This document shows, piece after piece, positions 1 to 10,130 of a DNA stretch of 13,922 bases. Made by a program: the position numbers and the translations under genes. The notes below the pieces were generated by a model. That model was not told the DNA's origin. It saw nothing but the letters and a program-made list of their open reading frames with translations, and made no database searches. The stretch lies in assembly GCA_027604665.1 (NCBI GenBank), contig JADGIZ010000421.1:1-13922 (forward strand), in the 5' to 3' direction. How positions within the stretch are numbered: position 1 is the first letter of the stretch; every line of letters starts with the position of its first letter. The DNA is from Polyrhizophydium stewartii (taxonomy: Eukaryota > Chytridiomycota > Chytridiomycetes > Rhizophydiales).

Positions 1-48
1 GCCCTGCTCCCACCCCCGCGCCGGCCCGCAGCCTCGCATCCGCCAGGA
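1..48. other. Short sequence left of the first gene
   Basis: These 48 bases are C-rich and stay open in the frame of the ATG at 49, so the PEX8-like protein could begin further left, or an upstream exon could be spliced in. No promoter motif is visible. Confidence 0.3.
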
Positions 49-3000
49 ATGACCATACTCGCGGACCCGTTCGCCCTCTCTGCCTTTGGCGCCGTGCTGT
101 CCGCCGTCGACTGGCCGCGCCTGTCGTCGCCCAAGCATGTCGCCGACGCGCTGCTCGACCACGATCCCAGCGGGTGGGGCAGCGTCGGCCGCCGCTCGGC
201 CTCCCGCGCCGGACGCTGACGCCGGCTCGCAGCGACCAGGCACCTCAGACCGCGCGCCAGACCGCCGAGTCTATCATCCTTGTTGGCCTGCTCCTGATGC
301 TGCACTCGGGCGCCGCACCCGATCTCGCCGCCTCGGACCGCAAGCGGCTGCTCGACGCTATCCAAAGCGAGGTGCATCCCCCCCCCCTAAAGCCTGCTTG
401 CGCTCATGACTGCGCCGACGGCTGACGCAAGCGCATCACATTCCAGAACCTTCCCGTCATCAAGCACACTTCTCTCCCTGCCGGAACGTGGAAGCAGGCC
501 TTTGCAACTCGCAGCGTCCGCCTCCAATCTCAGCCCGGAGCCATGCCCGAGTGGTGCGTCTCTCAGCGTCCTTGCGCATCCCGATGCCGCACTCGTCCTG
601 ACGTACCATACACACTCCCAGGACGCTTGCTGTTAACGTCGCCCTTGATGCGGTGCGCATCCGTTTCTGCCGCGAGGTGGGCTTCTTCGACCCGGCCTCA
701 GTCGGATCAGCCGCCGCACAGGGATCGCCGGTGGCAAAGATGCTCGGCCAGGCACTTGCCGCCTCGTACTTTACCGTATTCGACTATGCCACGCTCAACC
801 AGGCCATGTTCTCGGCGAATCTCGAGCTGCTGGCAGTTTATGCCGGCGAGCTGCCCGCAACCTGGCTCGGCGCGTCGTTTGCCCAGATCTTGGTCGGCGC
901 TGTTCAAGCTCATCTGGAGGGAGGGGCACCCGAAGCACGCGCATGCGCAGCAGCGGCACTGCGTCTGCTGCGATCGCGAGCCCAAAAGTGCTGTGAGTGC
1001 CGACATGCCGCTTTTCTGCAGCGCGGCGCTGGCTGACTCTCAGCGCGGGCGGGATCCTTCCAACGTACAGCTCCAGACTCGCTCGATACTGCCGTCGCGT
1101 CACTCATTGACAAGTGCGTAAACATCTACGTCAAGTCCGAGCAGCAGGATCTCTTGCAGCTCAGTCTGCTCTGTCTGGTTGCGATTGCAGGTGAGCTGCC
1201 GAGTAAGTACGGACATGCGCTCGTCTGGTGTCCCGCTAACGCACTACTGCCTCTCAGCTCGCTCTGTTGCGCCTATTGAGCCAACAACCATCGAAACTCT
1301 CGCCAAAGGCATATCAAACACACCCGTCACGCAAGAGTGCATGCAGGGAATCGTCCAGCTGGCCCCCAAGCTGTCGGATGACAGCCTCGGCGTGCTCGTT
1401 CGAGCTCTCGTCAATCCGCCCGCTGGCTCAGCACCTCCTTCCGGACTCGAAGTAACCAGCAGCCTTTCTTCGTCTTCTGCAAACCACGGCAGTCAGCTCA
1501 GCAGCGGCACTTCGCTTTTGGCACGACAATCCATGGATGAACTCGTGAACATTGCGCGTCTCTTTGCAGCCCTGGGCAGCGATCGCGGCGCGGCCTTTGA
1601 CAAGGAGCTCGAGAAGCTCGGCGCGGCGCACCGCAGCTGGCGAAAGTATCTCGGCCTGCAGCCGCGGGTTGCTGCCACCTGGGTCCCGAAACTCCTCGCG
1701 CTGGTCATTGATCTGTCTGAGCCAAGCGGCGATGCATTTGCGCCGTTTCCGGACATCCCGTGTCCGAGCATGTCGGCGCAGCAGGCATTTGCCGTGCTAG
1801 GCGTGCTGTGAGTTACTTGCTTGTCGAGTGTCAAGGAAAGCGGCATGCTCACAATCCTTGGCTCGCAACAGGGAGGCACTGGTATTGCGCCGCAGCAAGA
1901 AGCTACGTTCTCCGACATCGTGGATCGCGCGGCTTGCGAATTGGTTGCTTGCATCCGCGCACCGCATCGGTGGCGGTGAAAGCACGGAAGCAGCATTCGT
2001 CTTTGCTCGCGCGGCCAATGCACTTCCACGCCCTCCTGAGCAGGGCGTCGAGCTCCCGCTGGGCGACGTCGTCGATGCAAAAGTATGCTGCGTTCTGGTG
2101 CTGATGCGAGGTCAAAATGGTATCTGACACTTGGTATCACCCCAGGTTCTGGTTCTTGGCGCACTCGATGCACTGCTGCACCACCCAGACGGGCTTGGCC
2201 TGCCAGAATGGATCCTCGGCGACCCCAAAGAGGCAAGAGTGGCGACTCGCGTGTGTGCTTTCAGCGACTCAACGCCAAACTGACTGCTGCACCAGACGGC
2301 GACGTGCGCAGAGATCCAGGCGTATTTGGAGCAAGGAGCAGCTGCGCGCGGACGGACGCCGATCGGCGCCAATATTGGCGCGCTCACGCACGCGGTTGCG
2401 CGGGGCGTCGTGCACTTGTCTGCGATTGGCGACACAGATGCTGTCGAACAAGTGGTCGAGAGACTGCATGCTTTTGCGTCGAAGCTGTTCTTGCAGTGGT
2501 CGCGCAGCATGTTTTCGTTTGATGCTGCTGAACCGGTCCCAGAAAATCGCAAGGCACTCATTGACGGGCTGTTCAAGCATCTGCAGCGCACTCTCTTGGC
2601 CGTCGTCACGATCCTGGGCAACATTGGTTTTCTGGTGCTCGCGGATCTTGAGAACGTGATCCAGCACGGCACTCAGCTGCCGCAGGCGACGCTCGAGCTC
2701 TCTTCTCGCGCGATCGAGGTTTTCTCATGCTTGCATTTCATCACAAGCCAATACGGGCTCGAGGGCTTTGATCAGTGGACACGCTGGATGGCGGTGTTCT
2801 GCTCGGCCGTCGCGCGCGTACCCGGCGCCTCCGAGGCTCTCGCCTTGCGCTGCTTGCCTGGACCGCCACTCGCCGGTCCCGAACTCAGTAAGCGACCATC
2901 GCATCCCGTTCGGGTCTGATCTGCGGCCGGCAACTGACCGAAATACGCAACAGTGGAAACGCGTCCTGCAGAACGCGCGCGGGTGCTCTTCTTCCTGCTC

Positions 3001-4183
3001 TTGGCAAGCCGCCTCTTGCGGTCGCTGCCCACAGAGCTCCTTGCCGAGCAGGTGTTCCCGCTAGCTCGTCCCTATGCGGCCATGGCGCACGAAAAGGCCG
3101 CCGATGCGGATTGGAAGCCTGACGTCGACACACTCGATGCCTTTGACGCGTCGCACTCGCTGCACCTCAAGCTCTTTGAGTGCTCGTCGCTGCACCGCGC
3201 GCTGGCGTGCTCAATGGCCCCTGCGTATGTCGGAACCCTGCTGAACGTGAGTTGCGACGGGTCGCCGAGCTTTTGGCAAGCATCCGTTGCGCTGACAATT
3301 TGGAAAGTTGTTCCCAAAGCGCGTCGACGCCGAGATGCTGGGCCTGTGCTTTGGCACCGTGATCAAGGCGTTTGGGCAGGTGTTCTTTTCAGGCGCGATC
3401 GAGCCGTCGGCTCTTATCCTCGGACGCTCGCACCAGCGCCATGCTCTCGGCGACGCACAGACGCCGGGTGGCGAGCCGGCGGCGTCGGAAGCAAACACAT
3501 CCGACGTTGTCCTTCGTGCAGCAGACGTTGCTGCGAGCGATCACGCTGCAGCGTCAGAGGAGCGCGTGGCAAGCGGCTGGGAGGGCCTCGATCTCGAAGC
3601 ACGCAAGGTTGCCCAAGCATGTATCGATCTGCTGCTGCAGCGCATCCACGATCTTAGCGAGCACTCTGGTCCGGCTGCTCGCGGCGCTGGTGGCTCGATT
3701 CAAGCTTCACCCTCGCCGCTGTCTGAGGGAGCTGCTGCCACGCTCGTTCCCAAGCTATCGGATGCAGCCAAGCGTGCGCGTGTGGCCGACATCCTCGCTG
3801 CGAGCGAGGCCGTGTCGCGCGTTGTGCTTCACGACCAGCTGCTCATGGTGCTGTTTGAGCAGCTCAACACTGTCTCGCTGCTGCTGCTGCCAGACCTCAT
3901 GGCCGAGATTGCAGACCTGTTAATTGGCAACGATGCGCGCGGGATCGCGGGCTGCGGGCTGACCAAGGCACACTCGCCGCTGTGGCAAGCGCTCTTCAAG
4001 GCCGTGTCGGAAGACGGCCGCGTGGACTACACACGCCGCCTGCACCTCGTTGAGTGGTACATGGACCTGCATGCCACGGCGACCAGCCTGATTGCAAGCC
4101 GGCCGGCGCGCTCGCCGTCTGAGCGCGCTGCGTCTGACACACAGCCGCCTGCGGGGCTGCCGCGGCTGCAAGCGAAGCTGTGA
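49..4183 (+). CDS. PEX8: PEX8-like peroxin (intraperoxisomal import factor), 11 exons
   Basis: Exons: 49-173, 233-371, 447-553, 622-992, 1071-1190, 1258-1807, 1872-2082, 2146-2238, 2296-2887, 2954-3246, 3308-4183. All junction phases agree, giving about 1158 aa. In fungi Pex8 sits on the inner face of the peroxisome membrane, links the docking and RING subcomplexes of the import machinery and helps release cargo from Pex5. The family-like part starts near residue 573: LFLQWSRSMF (636-645), a hydrophobic helix LLAVVTILGNIGFLVL (672-687), HFITSQYGLEGFDQW (719-733), FDASHSLHLKLFE, YVGTLLNLFPKRVD across the exon 10/11 junction, and a late block LLMVLFEQLNTVSLLLLPD. The last residues are AKL, a PTS1 signal, as expected for Pex8. 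The first roughly 570 residues are leucine- and alanine-rich and helical, with no counterpart in the shorter yeast proteins (about 590-710 aa). Uncertain points: the 992/1071 junction, the donor at 1191 versus 1203, exon 7, and the donor at 2239 versus 2251. Confidence 0.72.
1808..1871 (+). other. PEX8 intron 6 with a competing open frame
   Basis: The donor GTGAGT at 1808 supplies the in-frame TGA (1809-1811) that would end the upstream exon if it were not spliced. The acceptor is CAACAG at 1871. Splicing here moves the reading into a frame that stays open to the donor at 2082 and joins the next exon in phase. The unspliced frame reopens after the TGA and runs to another TGA at 1977-1979, with a peptide that also looks protein-like. 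The spliced model is preferred because phase and intron length (64 nt) both fit. Confidence 0.55.
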
Positions 4184-4251
4184 TAATGCATGTGCTTTAT
4201 GTGAGAATGGGTCTGGGTGCTGCTTTGGATGGCGGCGATGGCGCTCGCTTG
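4184..4251. other. Convergent 3' gap between PEX8 and IQCH
   Basis: Only 68 bp separate the TGA of the PEX8-like gene from the TAG of IQCH. On the minus strand the hexamer CATAAA (plus 4196-4201), a weak variant of the AATAAA poly(A) signal, lies close to the PEX8 stop. If used, it would carry the IQCH 3' UTR into the end of the PEX8 coding sequence. No clear plus-strand signal is seen. Confidence 0.4.
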
Positions 4252-7200
4252 CTATCTGCGATCTGGGAGACGGCGCTTGAACGCCGCTGCAGCGGGCGGC
4301 GTCTCAGTCCCGGGCGTGCTAGTCGCAGCGGCCTCGCTGTCGATGCGCGCCATGGACTGCGTCCACCGCACTCGCGGCTGCGCGGCGAGCTTGGCGACCG
4401 GAATGTCCATCTCGCTCGCGCGACGCGACGATCCGCGGCGTGACGGCGCCTGGACGCCGCCGACGGAGGGACTGTCTGGCACGGGGCTCGTTGCGGTGCT
4501 GAGCCGGTCGGGTGAGGCCGGACCGATCGTTGAGCGCCGCCGCGGCTTGGCCAGCGGGCTGGGCGTGCGGACGGGCTTCTCTTCCTTGAATACCGCGAGC
4601 GACTGGCCGCGCATGATGGCCACGCGCATCGCGGCAGGGTCGGCGCTTTGGTGCGGGCCGCTCTGTGAGGCGACCGGCGTATATTCCCGCGGCGCAGGGG
4701 CCTGTCGTGGGCTGGATGGCTGCAGATCTGGTTTGGGGTCTGCCGGCGGCGGCTGGGCAGCCTGGTCAGACGGCCGCGATGCCAAGGGAGGGAGGGATTG
4801 CGGTGCGGTGGGAACCAAAGGCGTCGAGGCTGGCGGCGGATCGCGATTGGTGGCGGACGGCCTGGCACTGCCGCTCGGAGTGCTGCCGCCCTGTGTTCCC
4901 GTGTTGACGCTGAGCATGCCGGGCCCAGACTGAGCCGAAGGCCGGTTGAACATAGGCAAGCTCGGCCGCGTCGCCGATGACCGCCGCTGCACGGCCGACA
5001 GCGGCATCGGCGGCGGGGGGTTGGCCTCAGCGCCACTATTCGAGCTGACCTCCTCCGCGCCGTCATCGTCCAGGCCGGCAAGATGCTCCATGATGGCCAT
5101 GTACTCGTCCATCGGAAGACCGGGCGGCACGCGCGTGGCGTTGCGCTTGCTGGACTTGTCGGGCACCTCGAGCTTCTCGCGGCCAAAGTCGCTGTAAAAG
5201 TTGGCGAGCATCTTGGACGGGATCCCTGCGTTGAGCAGGTTGATGGTCGTTGGCGACATGCCTCGCTTGGAGGACCGGTCGTCCTTGAGCTTGCCGAGCT
5301 CCTCCAGGAGCCCCAGCATGCGCGAGACGGGCAGCGCAATGTGGTTGTTGAGCGCGTTCTCGAGGTCCGACAGCTTCTGCGCGTTGGGCGACGCCTTGGT
5401 GACGGCGGGCTTGTGCACGTACGAGTACGGCCGCACGTTCGACAACATGTGCGACAGGTGCTGCGCAACTTCCATGAAGTTGCTGTGCACCGCCACGGGC
5501 CCAGTCAGTCTGCGCGCAATGATCACAATGTTTTGCAGCATCATCTCGAGCGCCGTCTCGAGGTTGCGATTGATGCACATCATTGCATAGCTCTGCTTGC
5601 CGTAGCACTCGACAAGCGGGATATGCGTGCCGCTCTTCCACTGCCGTGGGAGCGCCGCGTCAGCAGCGATGCCAGTCGCAGCCGCACACATTGTTGCAGT
5701 GCGCACCTTGCTGTCAAACACGATTCCGCTTTCCAGGCAAAGACCGCCAAAGAGCCGCGAGTCCAGCACCTCGAGGTTCTGGTGGATAAGCCGCGGCGCG
5801 TAAATTCCGACCCGCTCCTCGTAGTCGGCTTCGTCGTAGATCCGCTCGGTGTTGCTGACCTGGCGCACCTTGTCCTGCGGCGCGCCAGCAGAGTGCGAGT
5901 CAGTTGGGCTGCTCTGTCTTGTCTTCTGCTGAGCAGAGACCGCTTACCATGTCGACGTAAGGGACCTTGGACAGATACCGCAGATTGAGGCGGCGAGCCA
6001 GATTGAGGTCGTAGTAGATCTTGCCGTCTGGGTGCAGAGCCGGACACGCCGTCATAAGAAGCATGAAATACGCCTGCGACATGTTTTCGGTGAAATGCGG
6101 CTTGATGGCAGTGCACCAAATCGTGTGCTCAAACTGCAGCTCGCAGTGTGAGCCTGGCTCGCCAGTTAAAATACTGACTGCAGGTGCTTAGATCCCACCA
6201 TGTCCGCGAGCTTCCACGCGACAAACTCGCAAGTGATGTGGCCCATGATCCCTCGGTCGATACAGTCGCGCGCCACTAGATCCACGAATGCAACCAGCTT
6301 TGAGTGGTCGACGGAGCGCTGCGGGAAAGTGGCAGCCCACGGTCGCAGCGGATGCAGACAGATCTGGCGGGCGACGCCGGGTCATCGGAATCGTGTGAGC
6401 CCGAGAAATCACGGTGCCTGACGCGAGCCGCAGTCTCACCAGCGAGCTCGTTGCCAGGATCTTGACCGCGTTGTCCGGCTCGATCAAAAAGTGCACAATC
6501 GGGTATTCAAGCGACTCGCTCTCGTGATCGGCGTGTGGCGCGCATGCCTCGATGACGCCGCCGAAAAACAAAAACGACTTGAGATAGTGGTTCCACGACG
6601 TCCACAAGTCGCGGCGCAGAAAGTGCACGCAGCGATACATCTTATCGCGCAATGGATGGTTGCAGTGCGACAGGACCGATCCGCGGAGGAGACGGCTCGT
6701 TGTCGTCTCCGCGTCAACCTCGTCTTCGTCATGCGCGGATTCTGATTCTGCATGGAGCTCGCGCACATCTACGAATTGCACACAGTAGTCAGTATGGTTT
6801 CACAAGACTGCAGCGCCCGAGCTCAACGCAAAGTGCACGCACCAACGTATGCGATGCCGCGGCCCTCCATTTCCTTGTCGATCTTGAACAGCCAGCGCGT
6901 GATGTGCGGATGCTGCTTGATCAGGCGGTCCAGCTCGTGATACAAGCTGCGCTCGTCCTTTAGTCGGCTTGCGCCTGATCGGTGGCGTTCCTTCGAGTGT
7001 TAGGCCGCCACGACACGTTGATTTGCAAAGCGGCAGACATACACTCACCCGGCGTGTGTGGCACCCCGCTTCTGATGATGATGTCGCGCTGTGCCGTGCG
7101 ACAGTGCGCCAGCTCCAAGTTCGCTTCAAACGATCCGTACACGGGTATGTTGAATGCCTGGCGGACCGCATGTCAGAAACGCCAATGGTATGGGGTTCCA

Positions 7201-10106
7201 AACCTGAACAAGGACATGCTTACGTGAGCGAGATCAAGCTCTGCGCGTCCACACGCGGCCGGGACCATGTACGCCTGCTGGTCCTTGATGAACGATGAGA
7301 TCTTGCGCAGGGCGACGGGCGTGCACATGAGGATGCCTGCAAGAGACACGGTCTCGGCGCAAAACTCGGGCTTCTTGAGCGTGATCAGAAGCAAGCGCTT
7401 TGCGCGAATAAGTTCCGAGAGATCAAATGTGAATCCTTGGGCATTGAGAGTCTGCTCGTCAGACACAAATCCAAGCGCATGCAAGGCGCGATGGTTCTGC
7501 AACCACACCAATAGTTTGCTTGAGAAAGCGCTCGACATCCGCTGACAGAAGCGTCGTCACGTAGATCACCGAGACGTTTGGGTCAAGGAGGTCAATGAGT
7601 CGTCCCAACTGGCGGATCTGCCACGAGTGCATGTTCTCGTATTTTGCACACGTTGTCGTGCCAAACGTCATGGACGGCAGATGGAGAATAATGCTGGCGC
7701 CAAAATGCATCAGCGAATGCCACGCACGGCCCTTGTAGGACTCGAACCCACCGCTTCTTGGTCTTGAGCTCGGCCCATTCAGTCCGAAGCGTTGCCTGCA
7801 ACGCGCGATATTTTGCAAGATGGTCCTGGTGCCGTTTCTGCAAACAATGCACTTCATAGTCAGGCAGGAACGCATATTGTTGATCACGATGGGCAAATGG
7901 CTGACCTCGCGCGACGCCTGGATTCGCGAGATGAGCCTGCGGATGAGCCATTTCTGGCGGAACCGCTCTCCTGCGCGCAGTTTCTCGACAAACTCGAGAT
8001 GGATGACGCGCAGCTTGTGCATGCGCCACGTCGCCTGGATCTTGACAACGGCCGCCATGAAGCCGTCTTTGGCTCGGTACCGCTGGCCAGCAGTCGATGT
8101 GACGGCATCAACCTGCACACGGACGCGGATCAGCTCAAGACAAAAGTTGACTCGGTAACTTTGATTCCAAGCGGGCCTCGCCTCCTTGTCGTTGGCCAGG
8201 CACGAAAGCATGTCAGTCTCGCAGAAGCGCAGACGAAGGATCGGCCGCGAGAGGATCGCAATGAGGCGCTCGTAGCTGCACTCTGCCCATCGAACTGTGG
8301 ACCGCACTTCAGCCGTCTCCGGGAAGTTCCTCGCATCGCACGTGCATGGACGCACCCATGTAGTTGGCGCAGAAGCGCTCGATGCGCTGGACGAGAAACT
8401 CGATGGCGGGCTCGGGAAACACCCTTGACGCCAGGATAAGAAAGTGCTGGTATGCGTCGCTGTCGCGCACGACGCGGCCCATGGAGACAATGAACTGCTT
8501 GTGCGTCGTCATGAACACGTCGGGCGATGTGAGCGGACGCAGCTGCACAAAGCGCTTGCGCTGGATATCTGGCAGCTCTGGCGCGACGCAGATGCTTGGG
8601 CATGGCGTTGGTGCCTTGCGCAGCGAGTCGCCTGTGGCAGCCATGGCGCCGTGCTCGCCGCGCTGGCCGAACATGACGCTGTTGGCCTGCCGCGGGCCAA
8701 GTGTGACGACCAGCGAGCGTCGTATTTTCTGGCACAAGACGCTGAGAACGTCAGTGTGCGTGCACGCAAAGACGCATCAAATGCCAGTGGTCTTACCCGC
8801 TCTTCGGTGCCGGTCATGTTGCCGCGCTGCGTGGCAACGGTCTTGGGCCTCTCTGATTCTGGTGCCGCATTGGCGAGCGGCTCGAACATGCGCGGTCCAA
8901 TATGCGTCGGGACTGTGGTCGCGCGGTTGGATCGATGGATCGACTCGGCATGAACCTTGATCTCGTTGGTGAAGTCGGACCTGCTGGGAGCCGCCTGGCG
9001 GTCGACGGGCGAGTGGACGCGATGAAGAGCCTGTGGTCAAATGGATCAGCACCAAAGGCAAGAGAGTCACCGGGAGGAGATCCAAGCCACACAACCTTGT
9101 TGCGCTGGTCGGTTATCTGGTCCACGGGCACCTGACCAGGGATCTGCCTTCCAAGGAACTGCGAGAGCCGCGCGGACTTGAGTCTTCCCGGCCGTATAAT
9201 CTTCTGCTTTGCTGCTCGGGTCGGCGACGGATGGACGGTAAGCGTCTCGATCTGCATGCCATGTCAGCCCCGCAACGCATATGCCACATGCACTCGTGGC
9301 AATATCGGCAAGGCGCCATTCAACGGACCTCGGAAACGGTGCGCCGCACTACTCCTGCTCCAAAGCGGACACGGTCGCGACTTGGGTCAGTCTCCACGCG
9401 GTCCTTCGGAGCATTTGGCACCGCACCTGAGTGAGCAGCGCGGTCCGCATGAGTGCCGCTCGGCGACGGACTCGCCGTCGACGGCCGCCACGGCGACAGA
9501 ACCGACGGCGGCGGCGGCGGGAAAATGGGCGTCTGAGGCGTGGGCAGCCAGATCTGGTTTGGCAGTGGAGGCGGCAGGGGCGACGGCGGGTGCGGTGAGG
9601 CACGGCGCGGCGTGGCGGGCGTCGCTGCATGCGACCGCTGGCGCTGCTCGAGCATGTGGCGGCGCGCGACGGCCTCTTTCGAGGGATGCTGCACGATGCC
9701 GTCGGGTGTTTGTGGAAAGACACACGGCGACATGTTGCCCGGCGCGCCGAGCGAGGTCATGCTCTCGCCCTGAACCGCGATCAGAGTCAGCCATGGATAC
9801 GGGCGGGTGGGTGGCGACCAGAGGGCCTCGGCCCGGAGCGCCGCCGCCGAGCGAGCGCGGTACGGCTCTGCGAGCCAGCAGCGGCGGCGAGCGCTGGTCG
9901 TCGCGTCGGAGCAATCTGGCTCGCACCTTGAGGACCATTGCGGGCGTGCGGGCGCGAGCGGCGTCGGGCTGGTCGCGCTTGGAGAGGGCGGACAGGTCGA
10001 GGTGTGAGACGGACCGCGGCCGTGCGGCGCTGCGGCGGCGCTCGGGCATGCCGAACTCGATCACGTTGCTGGCGGCTCCGAGGCTCGGGCGGCGCGGCGC
10101 GGCCAT
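4252..10106 (-). CDS. IQCH: IQCH-like protein: IQ motif, ATP-grasp-like domain, long tail; 15 exons
   Basis: Exons in coding order: 10106-9927, 9769-9329, 9251-9096, 9030-8797, 8728-8356, 8294-7906, 7837-7752, 7693-7509, 7435-7224, 7157-7049, 6974-6843, 6768-6413, 6363-6199, 6133-5948, 5874-4252; about 1608 aa, all phases consistent. Residues 61-207 are proline- and serine-rich. Later blocks are FMTTHKQFIVSMGRVV, then an IQ motif IQATWRMHKLR (547-557) that should bind calmodulin-like proteins, then IILHLPSMTFG and GRLIDLLDPNVSVIYV, as in animal IQCH. The ATP-grasp-like part keeps a lysine in RWLFKIDKE (K819), a glycine loop EGRGIAYVD (GRG 826-828), GGVIEA and LIEP acidic motifs, and WAATFPQRSVDH. 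Mammalian IQCH (about 1030 aa) is testis-enriched and linked to the sperm flagellum. The tail beyond about residue 1210 is extra. The first two exons and the 9031-9095 intron are the least certain parts. Confidence 0.85.
9770..9926 (-). other. IQCH intron 1, unusually long, exact borders uncertain
   Basis: This 157-nt stretch runs from donor GTGCGA (plus 9926) to acceptor GGTTCAG (plus 9770), with CTGAC shortly before the acceptor. It is twice the length of most introns here, and all three minus-strand frames are open through it. Part may therefore be coding, for example with a donor near plus 9818 (GTCGCC). The chosen model joins the only ATG-led frame (60 codons, AAAATGG start context) in phase to the frame that continues downstream. 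Confidence 0.45.
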
Positions 10107-10130
10107 TTTGGACTTTGCGGGCGAGCCGAC
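10107..10130. promoter_or_regulatory. 24-bp divergent gap between two start codons
   Basis: The ATG of IQCH (minus, first base at 10106) and the ATG of the next gene (plus, 10131) are 24 bp apart. That is too little for two core promoters and 5' UTRs. Either transcription starts inside the opposite gene or at least one start codon lies further in. In-frame alternatives exist: minus ATG at 10049 for IQCH, and plus ATG at 10203 for the other gene. No TATA or CCAAT element fits within the gap. Confidence 0.4.

Noticed and set aside
1809..1811. In-frame TGA in PEX8 read as recoded (selenocysteine or alternative code)
   Set aside because: The TGA lies inside a GTGAGT donor, a normal spliced model exists, and TGA serves as a normal stop in the other genes.
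4197..5468. 423-codon minus-strand frame overlapping the IQCH last exon
   Set aside because: It is very Arg/Ser/Pro-rich and is the shifted shadow of the IQCH tail. The IQCH frame continues directly from a conserved domain.
9031..9095. Coding reading of this stretch (VVWLGSPPGDSLAFGADPFD)
   Set aside because: The peptide looks plausible, but keeping it leaves no in-phase route to the next conserved block. Removing 65 nt (GTTGTG donor, CACAG acceptor) restores phase. Moderate confidence only.
4723..9562. 14-nt direct repeat CAGATCTGGTTTGG at 4723-4736 and 9549-9562
   Set aside because: It occurs twice in different coding frames of IQCH with no flanking similarity, so probably chance.
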